Notes: generated by a model not told the origin, from the letters alone. Numbered from the stretch's first letter, positions 40,835-50,691 are shown. The stretch: 64,000 nt of DNA from an uncultured Oscillospiraceae bacterium (GCA_934597255.1 CAKTQV010000008.1:1-64000), one strand, 5' to 3'. Made by a program: numbers and translations.

Positions 40835-40850
40835 CATGGGAATGCGGCGA

Positions 40851-42299
40851 TCAGCTGTTCTCCGTCTCGAGGTAGGCCGAGGGAGCGGCGGGGACGCCGC
40901 GGCCCCACTCGATCAGGTTCACGGCGTAGAACGTGATAACGGATACGAGGCTTCCGAAAACGACCGGCATCATGAACCAGAGCGTTCCGCCCTTGGACAG
41001 GATCTGCCAGGCGACAAAGGCGACGGTGCCGGTGCATATGGAGATCAGACCGGAGTTCCTGGTCGCCTTCGGGACGGCGAGACCGAGACCGTAGGCCGCG
41101 AAGGGGCCGGAGCAGCGGATGCCGAAGGCAAAGGTGTTCATGGCGACGAGCGATACGCCGAACATGGAGATGCCCATGGCGACGAGCGCCGTCAGAACAT
41201 TGCACAGACGCGTCCAGAAAATGATCTGCTTGTCTGTGAGCTGCTTGCGGCCGCCGAAGCCGGGATAGATGTCGTTGATGAGGATGGTGGACAGGCACAG
41301 CAGATTGGAGTCCGCCGACGACATGGTGGCGCAGATGATGGCGGCGGAGATGAGACCCGTGACGATGCCGGGCGCATAGGCGCCGGTGACGACCATCATG
41401 GCGTTGGAGCCGTTTTCCGCCAGAGCGGGAAGCTGGTCCTTCAGCGCGAAGGCGGCGAGACCGAGCAGCGTGGGGAAGATGGCCATGGCCGCCATGAGGA
41501 TCGCGGAAAGATAGGAGGAGTTTCGGGCGGTCTTTTCATCCTTGCAGGTCTCAAAGCGGGAGACCATTTCCGGCCCGCAGAGGAAGGTGCAGAAGTAGTT
41601 GAAGATGTAGCCGATGATGGAGGCCCAGCCGATCTGGGTCATGTTCAGCTTTTCGCCGGGCAGAGCCGCGGAGATGGCGGACCAGCCGCCGGCGTGCCTG
41701 AGAACGATCGGTGTGGCGATGGCGAGACCGACCAGAATGATGCCGAACTGAAGCAGGTCGGAGACCTGATCGGCGATCATGCCGCCGAAGGTCGTGTAGA
41801 AGATGGTGACGAAGCCGGCCAGCAGCAGGCAGACGTTCAGAGGAATGGTGGGGATCAGGGCGTTGATGACGCCGCCGGAGGCCGCGATCTGCGAGGCGGT
41901 CAGGCAAAACAGCGAGGTGGCGCTAAGCACGGCCGTGAAGTTGCTGGACAGGCGGCCGAAGCGGCGGCCGACGACCTCGGGGATCGTGATGGCCATGGTG
42001 CGGCGGATCTTCGGCGCGAAATAGGCCAGCGGGATCATGGCGATCGACGCCGCCAGAACGTACCAGACCGCGCTGACGCCCCAGGCGCCGAAGGCCTTCT
42101 GGGCCAGGCCGGTGGTGCAGCCGCCGCCAATGTTGTTGGCCGACAGCGAAAACGCGACCATGAACAGGCCCATCCGGCGGCCCGCGACGAGATAATCCGC
42201 GCTGCCCTTGATGTTGAGCTTGCCGACGATGAAGCCGATGAGCATCATGCCGATCATATAGACGGCGACAATGATCAATGCGTCTGTTTGAACTTCCAT
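40851..42299 (-). CDS. sodium:solute symporter family protein
   Basis: A 482-residue SSS-family transporter with about 13 membrane helices. Family signs are DYLVAGRRMGLFMVAFSLSA after the first helix, NNIGGG in helix 2, and ATMSSADSNLLCLSTILIND, the SSS signature. Substrate is unknown; pantothenate, proline and other small acids are taken up by relatives. The start at 42299 follows GGAGG; the frame's further extension overlaps the promoter region. It is a single gene with its own promoter and a palindromic operator at the transcription start. Confidence 0.9.
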   Translation of the reverse strand: MEVQTDALIIVAVYMIGMMLIGFIVGKLNIKGSADYLVAGRRMGLFMVAFSLSANNIGGGCTTGLAQKAFGAWGVSAVWYVLAASIAMIPLAYFAPKIRRTMAITIPEVVGRRFGRLSSNFTAVLSATSLFCLTASQIAASGGVINALIPTIPLNVCLLLAGFVTIFYTTFGGMIADQVSDLLQFGIILVGLAIATPIVLRHAGGWSAISAALPGEKLNMTQIGWASIIGYIFNYFCTFLCGPEMVSRFETCKDEKTARNSSYLSAILMAAMAIFPTLLGLAAFALKDQLPALAENGSNAMMVVTGAYAPGIVTGLISAAIICATMSSADSNLLCLSTILINDIYPGFGGRKQLTDKQIIFWTRLCNVLTALVAMGISMFGVSLVAMNTFAFGIRCSGPFAAYGLGLAVPKATRNSGLISICTGTVAFVAWQILSKGGTLWFMMPVVFGSLVSVITFYAVNLIEWGRGVPAAPSAYLETENS

Positions 42300-42328
42300 G
42301 GGGTACCTCCTCGTGTCTCTTTTTCTGC

Positions 42329-42385
42329 ATGAATGTTTGATCATTCATAAGAAAAATTATACTTTGGGCGCGCACGGGCTGTCAA
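42329..42385 (-). promoter_or_regulatory. symporter promoter with palindromic operator
   Basis: On the minus strand TTGACA (42380-42385), 18 bases, TATAAT (42356-42361). At the expected start point ATGAATG (42329-42335) and CATTCAT (42342-42348) form a perfect 7-bp inverted repeat with a 6-base centre. A further ATGAATT element lies just upstream of the -35 box. The repressor is not encoded nearby. Confidence 0.7.
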
Positions 42386-42469
42386 TGCATGAATTTCACA
42401 GGGAATGGGCGGCAGAGGAAAGCCGGGCTGGCCATAAAGACGGGGCGCGGCGCACGCCGGTCCCGCCGC

Positions 42470-42507
42470 AAAAAGCCCCGCCGCCTGAGAGCTTCAGGCG
42501 GCGGGGC
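42470..42507 (-). terminator. terminator of the nucleotidyltransferase-aminotransferase gene
   Basis: A 14-bp GC-rich stem (42475-42488 with 42494-42507) and five T residues on the minus strand, 16 bases past the stop. Confidence 0.92.
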
Positions 42508-42522
42508 GGGGGCGTATCCGGT

Positions 42523-44328
42523 TTACGGCTGTATTTTCTCCAGCGCGTCGTACAGCGTCTGGTTGTCGGCCTCGTCGCGCACGGCGATGCGGACGAAATC
42601 CGCGCCGTCGAAGCCGTTCTTGTGACTGCAGTCCTTGATGAGCAGGCGGCTGTCCGTCAGCAGACGCTCGGCCAGCGCCTTGGAGCTCATGCCGGAGACG
42701 GCGCACAGGATGTAATTCGCCTGCGAGGGATAGGGCCTGAGGAAGGGGAAGCGGCCGAGACGCTCCAGCATGGCGGCGCGCTGCTCGGCGATGCGGCCGC
42801 AGGCGGCGGCGTAGCTCGATTCGTAGAGCGTGAATATCTGCATGAAGTATTCGGCGAAGGAGTTGATGTTCCAGATGGGCAGCAGCTCGCGCAGGGAGGC
42901 GAGAAGCTCCGTGTCCGCGGTGGCGAGCACGCCGAGGCGCAGGCCGGGCACGCCGTAGGATTTGCTGATGGATTTCATCACGACCAGCGTGGGATAGCGC
43001 TCCAGCAGCGCGTCGTCCAGCAGCGTGTAGCGCAGCGCGGGCTCCGCGAAATCGACGAACGACTCGTCCACCACGCAGCGCGTGCCGGACTGGCGGCACA
43101 CGTCCAGCAGCTCCAGCAGCTCGTCCTTCGTCAGGAAAGCGCCGCTGGGGTTGTCGGGGTTGACCAGCACGAGATTGTCGTTTTCGCGCGCGGCCTTTTT
43201 CAGCGCGTCCAGATCAAAGGAGAAATCCCAGTCGGCCGAGCGCAGCGGCCGGATGTCGCAGCCGCGGAAGCAGCGGACGTATTCGTTGAAGGCCGGTACG
43301 GGCAGCGCCATCGTGCCGTGCAGCACGCGCCCGAGCGTGTTGATCAGCTCGGCCGCGCCGTTTCCGGCGAGCAGATAATCCTCGCTGACGCCGAAGCAGC
43401 GTCCGGCCAGGAGCTTCTGGATGCGCATGCCGGAGGGATACTGTGTCAGAAGGGGATCGAAGAAATACTTCATCTGGTCGAGCATCTTTTCCGGCGGGTA
43501 GTAGGGGTTGACCAGATAGCAGAAATCCTTCAGCCCGGAGAAGCGCCAGAAGCCGCCGAAATGCAGCTCATAGGCGCCGAGCCGCGTTTCATCCGGCGCG
43601 AAAAGCGTGTCGGCGATGTCCAGATCCTGCACGTCGTCGATCTCGTACCATTTCAGATCGCCCACCTCATAGCCGTACATCTCCGCGCCGGGCGTCCGGG
43701 CAAGCGTTTTGAGCACCAGCTCGTAATACTGGTTCGTTCCGTAGGCCTGAATGTAGGCGCGCAGGAAGGGGATATACAGCCGGGAGGCAAAGTCGCGGCT
43801 GAACTTGTAGATGTTGACGGTCTTGTAATAATCGCCGGCGGCCGCAAAGCGGAAGTCCTTCTTTTCGATGAACTCGCGCACATAGCCCTGTTCGTCCAGC
43901 AGCGTCACGGTACCGTCCATCCAGCTTTCGTATTTGGCCACCGTTACCATGTTCTCCTGCGGGGCCTCCACGAGCGCGCGGATGAGCTGCGGCTCGTAGA
44001 TCAGATCGGATTCCAGCAGGATGGTATCGTCGCGCGCGAGCGCCTCATGGGCGAGATAGAGCGAGTAGATGTTGTTGGTCGAGGCGTAGTCGGCGTTGTG
44101 GATGAATTCCAGATCGAAGTCCGCGAGCTTTTCGCGGGCGAAGTCCTCCAGCTTGTCGCCGGCGTAGCCCGTCACGATGACGAACTTGTGTATCCCGGCC
44201 ATGCGCAGCGCGTCGGCGGCGTGCTCCAGCAGCGTTTTCCCGCCGACCGTGACCATGCATTTTGTCTGTCCCTTTGTATATTTTCCAAGCCGCTTTCCCA
44301 TGCCCGCGGCCAGCATCAATGCCTGCAT
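42523..44328 (-). CDS. fusion of nucleotidyltransferase and PLP aminotransferase/decarboxylase domains
   Basis: A 601-residue fusion. Residues 1-240 are a sugar- or choline-phosphate nucleotidyltransferase (LMLAAGMGKRLGKYTKGQTK, then ILLESDLIYEP and GDLKWYEIDDVQDLDIA), close in style to LicC/PntC cytidylyltransferases. Residues 250-600 are a fold-type I PLP enzyme of the HisC/CobD type: LLAGNGAAELINTLG, VNPDNPSGAF, and the Schiff-base Lys near 455 in MKSISKSYGVPGLRLGV. Such pairs could make and activate an amino-alcohol phosphate or aminophosphonate for a surface polymer. The ATG at 44328 follows CAGGAG. Confidence 0.85.
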   Translation of the reverse strand: MQALMLAAGMGKRLGKYTKGQTKCMVTVGGKTLLEHAADALRMAGIHKFVIVTGYAGDKLEDFAREKLADFDLEFIHNADYASTNNIYSLYLAHEALARDDTILLESDLIYEPQLIRALVEAPQENMVTVAKYESWMDGTVTLLDEQGYVREFIEKKDFRFAAAGDYYKTVNIYKFSRDFASRLYIPFLRAYIQAYGTNQYYELVLKTLARTPGAEMYGYEVGDLKWYEIDDVQDLDIADTLFAPDETRLGAYELHFGGFWRFSGLKDFCYLVNPYYPPEKMLDQMKYFFDPLLTQYPSGMRIQKLLAGRCFGVSEDYLLAGNGAAELINTLGRVLHGTMALPVPAFNEYVRCFRGCDIRPLRSADWDFSFDLDALKKAARENDNLVLVNPDNPSGAFLTKDELLELLDVCRQSGTRCVVDESFVDFAEPALRYTLLDDALLERYPTLVVMKSISKSYGVPGLRLGVLATADTELLASLRELLPIWNINSFAEYFMQIFTLYESSYAAACGRIAEQRAAMLERLGRFPFLRPYPSQANYILCAVSGMSSKALAERLLTDSRLLIKDCSHKNGFDGADFVRIAVRDEADNQTLYDALEKIQP

Positions 44329-44394
44329 AAGCCCCACTCCTGTTTTTTACATATTTATTCTATTGTAAGCGCCGCCGGGGGCCATTGTCAAGAA

Positions 44395-44434
44395 GAAACA
44401 AAAGACCGCGAACGGTGACGCGCACCGTTCGCGG
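44395..44434 (-). terminator. terminator of the SGNH hydrolase gene
   Basis: A perfect 12-bp stem (44406-44417 with 44423-44434), with T-rich sequence following on the minus strand. Confidence 0.85.
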
Positions 44435-44467
44435 CGGGGGATGGGGTTTCTTTCATTCTTTATCGTA

Positions 44468-45142
44468 TCACAGGATGCTGCACAGCTCGCTGTAGATGTA
44501 GTCGGCGAACATGGCGTAGCCCGTGGAGTTGTAGTGGCCGCCGTCCACGCAGTACTGCTCCATGTCGCCGGAGATGGCGGACAGGTCGATCACATTCAGG
44601 CCGTACTGCTCGGCAATCTCACGCTCCGAGTCGCGGATGCGGACGATCTCCTCGTTGGTGAAGCTCAGGTAGTTGTGGAAGTAAAGATCGGGCGGCAGGA
44701 GCACGACGACGGTCGGATCCTGCGGAAGATTCGTGTAGCAGTCGAGCATCTTCCGGTAGGCGTCGTCAAACGTCCAGCCGGGCGCGGGGGAGCTGGTGTC
44801 GTTGGAGCCGAGCATGATCAGATACACATCCGCGTCGCAGCGGAGGCTCTCGGCGAAGCAGGCCGTGTCGTTGTAGCTCCACGGCGTGAACATCTCGACG
44901 GTGCTGCCGTAAACGCCGAAGTTGTAGGTCTTGAGCGCCAGGTCGCCGGACTCCCGGGCGAGCACGGCCGGCCAGCTTTGCGTGCCGGGCTCGTCGCTGC
45001 CGGTCCCGAAGGTGAGACTGTCGCCGATGCAGGCGACGGTGTAGCTTCGCGGCTCCTCCTTTGTCTGGCGGGCAAAGGCGGCGGTGGGGATCAGAAGCGC
45101 CGCGATGCACGTAAAAATCAGTATCTTTTTCCACTTGGCCAT
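44468..45142 (-). CDS. secreted SGNH/GDSL hydrolase
   Basis: A 224-residue protein with a signal peptide (KILIFTCIAALLIPTAAFA), so it is exported. The SGNH blocks are present: block I CIGDSLTFGTGS with Ser42, the Gly in YNFGVYGST, block III MLGSNDTSS, and block V near the end, VDGGHYNSTGYAMFAD, with Asp and His. Such enzymes remove acyl or acetyl groups from glycans and lipids; the substrate is unknown. No strong ribosome-binding site was seen; the ATG at 45142 or the GTG at 45151 may be used. Confidence 0.88.
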   Translation of the reverse strand: MAKWKKILIFTCIAALLIPTAAFARQTKEEPRSYTVACIGDSLTFGTGSDEPGTQSWPAVLARESGDLALKTYNFGVYGSTVEMFTPWSYNDTACFAESLRCDADVYLIMLGSNDTSSPAPGWTFDDAYRKMLDCYTNLPQDPTVVVLLPPDLYFHNYLSFTNEEIVRIRDSEREIAEQYGLNVIDLSAISGDMEQYCVDGGHYNSTGYAMFADYIYSELCSIL

Positions 45143-45255
45143 AAAAAACACCCGGTTCTGTCGATTTATCTATATTATCGGCTGCTTTTATGTCCATTAT
45201 GTGAATAGACTGTGGCGTGCCTGTTTCGCGTCGGTAAAGAAATTTTGGCTTTTGT

Positions 45256-46224
45256 TCAAAAAATCGGCTCGAAATGCGGCTCGGCGCGACAGCGCGGGTC
45301 GTCGCAGTCGAAGCCCGTTTCGTAGCTGCGGCTGCCGACGACGGCGGCGGGGGAGGGGCCGCCGTCGTAAACATAGGCCCGGCAGGCCTCGATCATGGTC
45401 ATGCAGTCCGAGCGGGCCTGCTCGAACAGATCGAGGAAGCTCGCGTCGGAAACGAGACACTGGTCGCAGAAGTGGCGCCATGGGCGATGCTTTTCGTTGA
45501 GATAGTCCAGCTGCCCGGCGTCTATGTCCTTGCGGTAATAGGTCAGGCCCGGAAGGTCGTATTCGCTCCGGCCGTTGTCCACCCGGCGCAGCAGCCGGGT
45601 CAGAAGCCCGGTGCGATCCCGGATCAGCGCATAAAAGAGCCGCTGGTCGCGCACGCAGCGCTGCAGCTCGTCGAAGCAGCCGGGCCATCCGTACACGCTC
45701 TCGTGCGCCGCGTTCAGCCCCTCCCGCAGCTCCTCCGGCAGCGCGTCAAGGCGCAGCACGCGCCGGCGGAAGGGAAAATGCCACGGGATGCAGCCGTATT
45801 TTGTGCGCAGGACGAAGCTGTCAATGGCGCGCTCAAGACGGGTGTGGGCGCCGCGGTAGCGGCGGGTCGCGTCGGTGCCGTCGTAATTGCCGGTGACGGT
45901 CATGATATACGGGTGGCAGCGGCTGTCAAGGCAGTAATGGCACAGAAAGCCCGCGAGATAGGAGAACATAGCGTCCCTCGCCGGGCTGCGCCGCGCCTGC
46001 TCTGCCAGAGCCATCAGATACGCGCCGGTCTTTTCGCGGTGCATGATCCCGCCCCGGCCGGCCAGCGGCTTGAAGCGGCCGCCCGTGAAGCCGATGGAAA
46101 ACCAGACGTCCGGTCCGGCGCAGGTGAAGCCGTAGATTTTCGGGTCAATGTGCGCGGCGGTCGGCGCCGGCAGCGCGGCGAGGACCGTCTCGCCGAAGTA
46201 AAAATGGGTGATCAGATCTGGCAT
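45256..46224 (-). CDS. zinc-dependent phospholipase C family protein
   Basis: A 322-residue protein whose first half matches the Zn_dep_PLPC family: DLITHFYFGETVLAAL, CAGPDVWFSIGF, the His of MHREKTGAYLMA and YLAGFLCHYCLDSRCHPYIM with further His and Asp metal ligands. Most relatives with this layout are intracellular and uncharacterised, and no signal peptide is visible here, so toxin-like activity should not be assumed. The C-terminal Cys-rich end (FDCDDPRCRAEPHFEPIF) is unusual. Start at 46224 follows GAGGGAG. Confidence 0.85.
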   Translation of the reverse strand: MPDLITHFYFGETVLAALPAPTAAHIDPKIYGFTCAGPDVWFSIGFTGGRFKPLAGRGGIMHREKTGAYLMALAEQARRSPARDAMFSYLAGFLCHYCLDSRCHPYIMTVTGNYDGTDATRRYRGAHTRLERAIDSFVLRTKYGCIPWHFPFRRRVLRLDALPEELREGLNAAHESVYGWPGCFDELQRCVRDQRLFYALIRDRTGLLTRLLRRVDNGRSEYDLPGLTYYRKDIDAGQLDYLNEKHRPWRHFCDQCLVSDASFLDLFEQARSDCMTMIEACRAYVYDGGPSPAAVVGSRSYETGFDCDDPRCRAEPHFEPIF

Positions 46225-46324
46225 GGCACTCCCTCAAAATGTAATCATTCGTAGTTTTATTTTCGCCCCGGTTGTGTTATAATCAACGTGAATTCTTGTA
46301 TCCTGACCAGGAGGAGGGACGCGG

Positions 46325-46948
46325 ATGAAAAAGAAAACGGCCGCCGTCGTCGGTCTGAGCGCTGTGGCGCTGGGGCTTGGCGCGGGCGTGAACGCAAACT
46401 TCACCTCCGAGGAGCTGCTGCATACGACGGAGTATCTGCGCGAGCAGGGCGAAGCGGACTACTCCATACACTACACCGAAATGTCCGAATTGTCCAGAGC
46501 AGACCGGCTGCGCGCGGCAGTCATCCGCCTGCCTGTGGCGGTGAAGGCGCTGTTTCTGCTGCCCCTGTGGGCGCTGGGGGCGATCCCCGTGGCGTTGGCG
46601 ACGGCGCTGGCCTCGTCGCCCATCTGGAGCGCCGTGCTCGGCTTTTTGGCGCAGTCGGCGGTTTTGCTGGGCGTGTTCTGCGTGGTGTATAAGCTTTTGT
46701 TCCCGCACAAAAAGCTGCGGGACCTGTTCCGGAAAAAGAACATCAAATGGCTTCTGCTGGGCGCCGGAGGCGTCGCGGCGGGCGACTGGGTGCTGGCACA
46801 GGTATGGACGGGCTGGAACGCGCTGCGCGTCGTGCTGATGCTGGCGGTCGGATTCGGCGTTCTGTGTCTTCTGTGGTACCGCATCTGCGGGAAATTCAAG
46901 GCGCCCGAGCCGCAGCCGGTCGAAACAAAGCTCGTTCTTGAATACTGA
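46325..46948 (+). CDS. hypothetical membrane protein
   Basis: A 207-residue protein, unrecognised. It starts with a hydrophobic, signal-like segment (TAAVVGLSAVALGLGAGVNA), has a polar part with EELLHTTEYLREQGEADYS, then four hydrophobic segments at about 70-96, 100-120, 138-155 and 164-183, and a polar tail. AGGAGGAGGG precedes the ATG; a TATAAT lies at 46278-46283. It is divergent from the phospholipase-like gene and has its own terminator, so it is probably real and expressed alone. Confidence 0.7.
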   Translation: MKKKTAAVVGLSAVALGLGAGVNANFTSEELLHTTEYLREQGEADYSIHYTEMSELSRADRLRAAVIRLPVAVKALFLLPLWALGAIPVALATALASSPIWSAVLGFLAQSAVLLGVFCVVYKLLFPHKKLRDLFRKKNIKWLLLGAGGVAAGDWVLAQVWTGWNALRVVLMLAVGFGVLCLLWYRICGKFKAPEPQPVETKLVLEY

Positions 46949-46962
46949 TTTTGTTTTTCGTA

Positions 46963-46997
46963 AGGACCGCCGGCGCCGCCGGCGGTCCTGCTTTTTC
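46963..46997 (+). terminator. terminator after the 46325 gene
   Basis: A 12-bp stem (46963-46974 with 46978-46989), loop of 3, then GCTTTTT. Confidence 0.9.
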
Positions 46998-47003
46998 CTG
47001 TTC

Positions 47004-47037
47004 CAAAAAGAAACGCCGGCGCAGCGCGCCGGCGTTT
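47004..47037 (-). terminator. terminator of the bcd-etfB-etfA operon
   Basis: A perfect 12-bp stem (47011-47022 with 47026-47037) with TTTCTTTTT following on the minus strand, just past etfA. Confidence 0.9.
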
Positions 47038-47049
47038 CGCGGTTTTAGT

Positions 47050-48402
47050 TTACACGGAGGCCTTTTCTTCCTTCTGGGCCCGGAACTGCTCGATCATCAT
47101 GGGAACGACCTTGAACAGGTCGCCGACGATGCCGTAGTCCGCGATCTCAAAGATGGGCGCGGCCTCGTTTTTGTTCACGGCGATGATGCACTCGGAATCC
47201 TGCATGCCGGCCTTGTGCTGAATGGCGCCGGAGATGCCGAGGGCGATGTAGATCTTCGGGTGGACGGTCTTGCCGGTCTGGCCGACCTGGTGATCGGCGG
47301 AGAGCCAGCCGGAGTCGATGGTGGCGCGGCTGCCGCCGAGCACGCCGCCGAGCACGTCGGCGAGCTGCTGGCCGAGCTCGATGCCCTTTTCCACGTCCTT
47401 GCCGATGCCGCGGCCGACGGAGACGACCACGTCCGCGCCGAGCAGATCGACCAGCTCCCTGGCCGCCTTGACGACCTCGAGGACCTCGGTCTGCATGTCC
47501 GCGTCGCTCAGCTCATACGCCGGGTGCTCAACGACGACCTTCGCCGCCTTGTCCGCGTCGAAGGAGCGGCGCTTCATAACGCCGGGGCGCACCGTCGCCA
47601 TGGCGGGACGGAAGCGCGGGCATACGATGGAGGCCATCAGATGGCCGCCGAAGGCCGGACGGGTCATTTTCAGATCGCGGCCGAGGTCGTGGTCGTTGTT
47701 CTGGACCTTGCCGTTCTGGATGGACATGACCTTGATGGAGTTGAGCTTTTCGATCTTGTCCTCCGTCAGTGTGGACGCACCGCGCAGGAAGTCCTTGTAG
47801 ATGCCCATATCCACGTCCAGATGCGTGCAGTCGGCGCACAGGCCGGTATGCAGGCGGGCGGCGCAGCGGGGCGCGAGGTCGCGGCCGATGTTCGTCGCGC
47901 CGAACAGAAGGACCTCGGGCTTATAGGCGCGGACGGTGTCGCAGATGATCTTGGTGTAGGCGTCGGTGGTGTAATCCTTCAGACGCGGGTCGTTGACGAC
48001 ATAGACCTTGTCGGCGCCGTAGCCGCCAAGCTCGCCGGCGAGACCGTCGACGCCGTCGCCCAGCAGAAGACCGCACAGCTCCGTGCCGAGCTCGTCGGCC
48101 AGACGGCGTCCCTCGCTGATGAGCTCAAGGTCGGTGGGCATGAGCTTGCCCTGACGCTGCTCGCAGTAGACCCACACGCCGTGGAACTGCTCCAGATCGG
48201 TGTTCACCCACGCTTCTTCCACCGGCTCCTCCGCCGCGATCTCCTCCACGGCGGGCGCTTCCGCGATGGGCGTCTGCACAGCGGGGGCCTCCGCTGCCGC
48301 GGGCGCTTCGGTCACAACGGGCTCCTCCGCGGCGGGCGCTTCAGGCTGCGCGGCGGGAGCGGGCGTCTCGGGCTGCTTTTTGAATTTATCAAAGAAAGAC
48401 AT
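47050..48402 (-). CDS. etfA: electron transfer flavoprotein alpha subunit with Ala/Pro/Glu-rich N-terminal extension
   Basis: A 450-residue EtfA. The conserved part begins near residue 70 (WVYCEQRQGKLMPTDLELI) and ends with the FAD domain, GGSRATIDSGWLSADHQVGQ, TVHPKIYIALGISGAIQHKA and NKNEAAPIFEIADYGIVGD. Before it lie an amphipathic MSFFDKFKK and about 55 residues almost only of A, P, E, V and T. Some EtfA proteins have a ferredoxin domain here; this one has no cysteines in the extension. With EtfB and Bcd it should form the electron-bifurcating complex that reduces crotonyl-CoA and ferredoxin with NADH. Confidence 0.94.
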   Translation of the reverse strand: MSFFDKFKKQPETPAPAAQPEAPAAEEPVVTEAPAAAEAPAVQTPIAEAPAVEEIAAEEPVEEAWVNTDLEQFHGVWVYCEQRQGKLMPTDLELISEGRRLADELGTELCGLLLGDGVDGLAGELGGYGADKVYVVNDPRLKDYTTDAYTKIICDTVRAYKPEVLLFGATNIGRDLAPRCAARLHTGLCADCTHLDVDMGIYKDFLRGASTLTEDKIEKLNSIKVMSIQNGKVQNNDHDLGRDLKMTRPAFGGHLMASIVCPRFRPAMATVRPGVMKRRSFDADKAAKVVVEHPAYELSDADMQTEVLEVVKAARELVDLLGADVVVSVGRGIGKDVEKGIELGQQLADVLGGVLGGSRATIDSGWLSADHQVGQTGKTVHPKIYIALGISGAIQHKAGMQDSECIIAVNKNEAAPIFEIADYGIVGDLFKVVPMMIEQFRAQKEEKASV

Positions 48403-48414
48403 GTCTGTACCCCC

Positions 48415-49221
48415 TTAAATGATGTGCTTTTCAGCCAGACGGCCGACCAGATCGCTCACGGTGCTGCTGTCTGCGCCTTCCAGCATCACGCCGACGCCCT
48501 TCTGGGGCGGCGTGAAGGAAACGGCGATGTTGGTGGGGGAGCCTTTGAGGCCGATGGTGTCCGGCTCGATCAGCGGCTCGTCCTTGAGATCGTCGTAGCC
48601 AAGAACGGTGTAGGGCTTGGAATAGCTCTCCATGATGCCGGGCACGCTCATGTAGCGCGGCGTGTTGAGCTCCTTGATGCAGGTGATGAGGCAGGGCGTA
48701 TGCGTGCGCACGGTCATGTAGCCGTCCTCAAGCATGCGCTTGACGGTGACCTCGTGCTTTTCGGGATCGAGCTCGATGTCGCCGGCGTAGGTGATCTGGG
48801 GCAGGCCGAGCTTCTCGGCGATCTGGGGGCCGACCTGCGCGGTGTCGCCGTCGATGGCCTGGCGGCCGCACATCACGATGTCACCGTCGTCGATGCCGAT
48901 GCGGTGCAGACCGGCGGCGATGATCTGGCTGGTGGCGAAGGTGTCCGAGCCGCCGAATTCGCGGCCGGAGATCAGAACGGCCTCGTCGCAGCCGCGGGCA
49001 AGGCATTCGCGCAGCATCCCCTCCGCGGGGAACGGCCCCATGGAGACGACCACGATCTTGCAGCCGTACTTGTCCTTGAGCTTGAGCGCGGCCTCGACAG
49101 CGTTGAGGTCGTCGGGGTTGGTGATAACGGCCATGGAGGCGCGGTTGAGCGTGCCGTCGGGGTTGACGGCCACTTTGCCGGAGGTATCCGGGACCTGCTT
49201 GACACAGACAAGAATTTTCAT
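48415..49221 (-). CDS. etfB: electron transfer flavoprotein beta subunit
   Basis: A 268-residue EtfB: MKILVCVKQVPDTSGKVAV at the N-terminus, MGPFPAEGMLRECLARGCDE, the AMP/FAD-binding ICGRQAIDGDTAQVGPQIAE (seen here as MCGRQAIDGDTAQVGPQIA) and the later TPRYMSVPGIM. Pairs with EtfA as the heterodimer that passes electrons between NADH, ferredoxin and Bcd. The ATG at 49221 has GAGGAG ahead; the longer open frame upstream lies inside bcd. Confidence 0.95.
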   Translation of the reverse strand: MKILVCVKQVPDTSGKVAVNPDGTLNRASMAVITNPDDLNAVEAALKLKDKYGCKIVVVSMGPFPAEGMLRECLARGCDEAVLISGREFGGSDTFATSQIIAAGLHRIGIDDGDIVMCGRQAIDGDTAQVGPQIAEKLGLPQITYAGDIELDPEKHEVTVKRMLEDGYMTVRTHTPCLITCIKELNTPRYMSVPGIMESYSKPYTVLGYDDLKDEPLIEPDTIGLKGSPTNIAVSFTPPQKGVGVMLEGADSSTVSDLVGRLAEKHII

Positions 49222-49235
49222 GTTGCTCTCCTCCC

Positions 49236-50378
<1,143 letters not shown>

Positions 50379-50691
50379 TGTTTTCCCTCCAGATACAGAT
50401 TTTTCTCGGTGTTTCCCTCTTAATTGTTATACAATTAACTTTCTAACCGCTTCATTATAATACGGAATCCATGCCCCGGTCAACGGAATTTTAGGAATTT
50501 CTGCTTTCGACAAAAATAGTAAAATCAATTATGGAATTTGACGAACCGGCGTGTGAAAAAATTGCCTGTTATAATCGACGATAAGCTGCAAAATATAATG
50601 CCGGGCACTGAAGATGCCGGTCATGCAAAGCGCCGCGGGCGTTTTGGACAGCCGGATATCGGCCCAATCCATCGAAAGGAGTAAAACAGAA
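50379..50691. other. intergenic region between bcd and the spore protein gene
   Basis: About 310 bases without a gene. The left half holds the bcd promoter and palindrome; the right half is the leader of the spore protein gene, with AAAGGAG before its start. No clear forespore (sigma-G) promoter could be fixed by eye. Confidence 0.6.
50420..50483 (-). promoter_or_regulatory. bcd-etfBA promoter with palindromic operator
   Basis: On the minus strand TTGACC (50478-50483), 18 bases, TATAAT (50454-50459). About 10-27 bases after the expected start, TTAATTGT (50420-50427) and ACAATTAA (50431-50438) form a perfect 8-bp inverted repeat with a 3-base centre. It shares TTGT/ACAA halves with Rex-type redox operators but differs from the usual Rex spacing, so a TetR- or other-family repressor is also possible. 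Confidence 0.7.

Noticed and set aside
45256..46224. secreted phospholipase C toxin
   Set aside because: No signal peptide; the family layout matches uncharacterised intracellular relatives.
47050..48402. EtfA N-terminus as a ferredoxin domain
   Set aside because: The extension has no cysteines, so no Fe-S cluster can be bound there.
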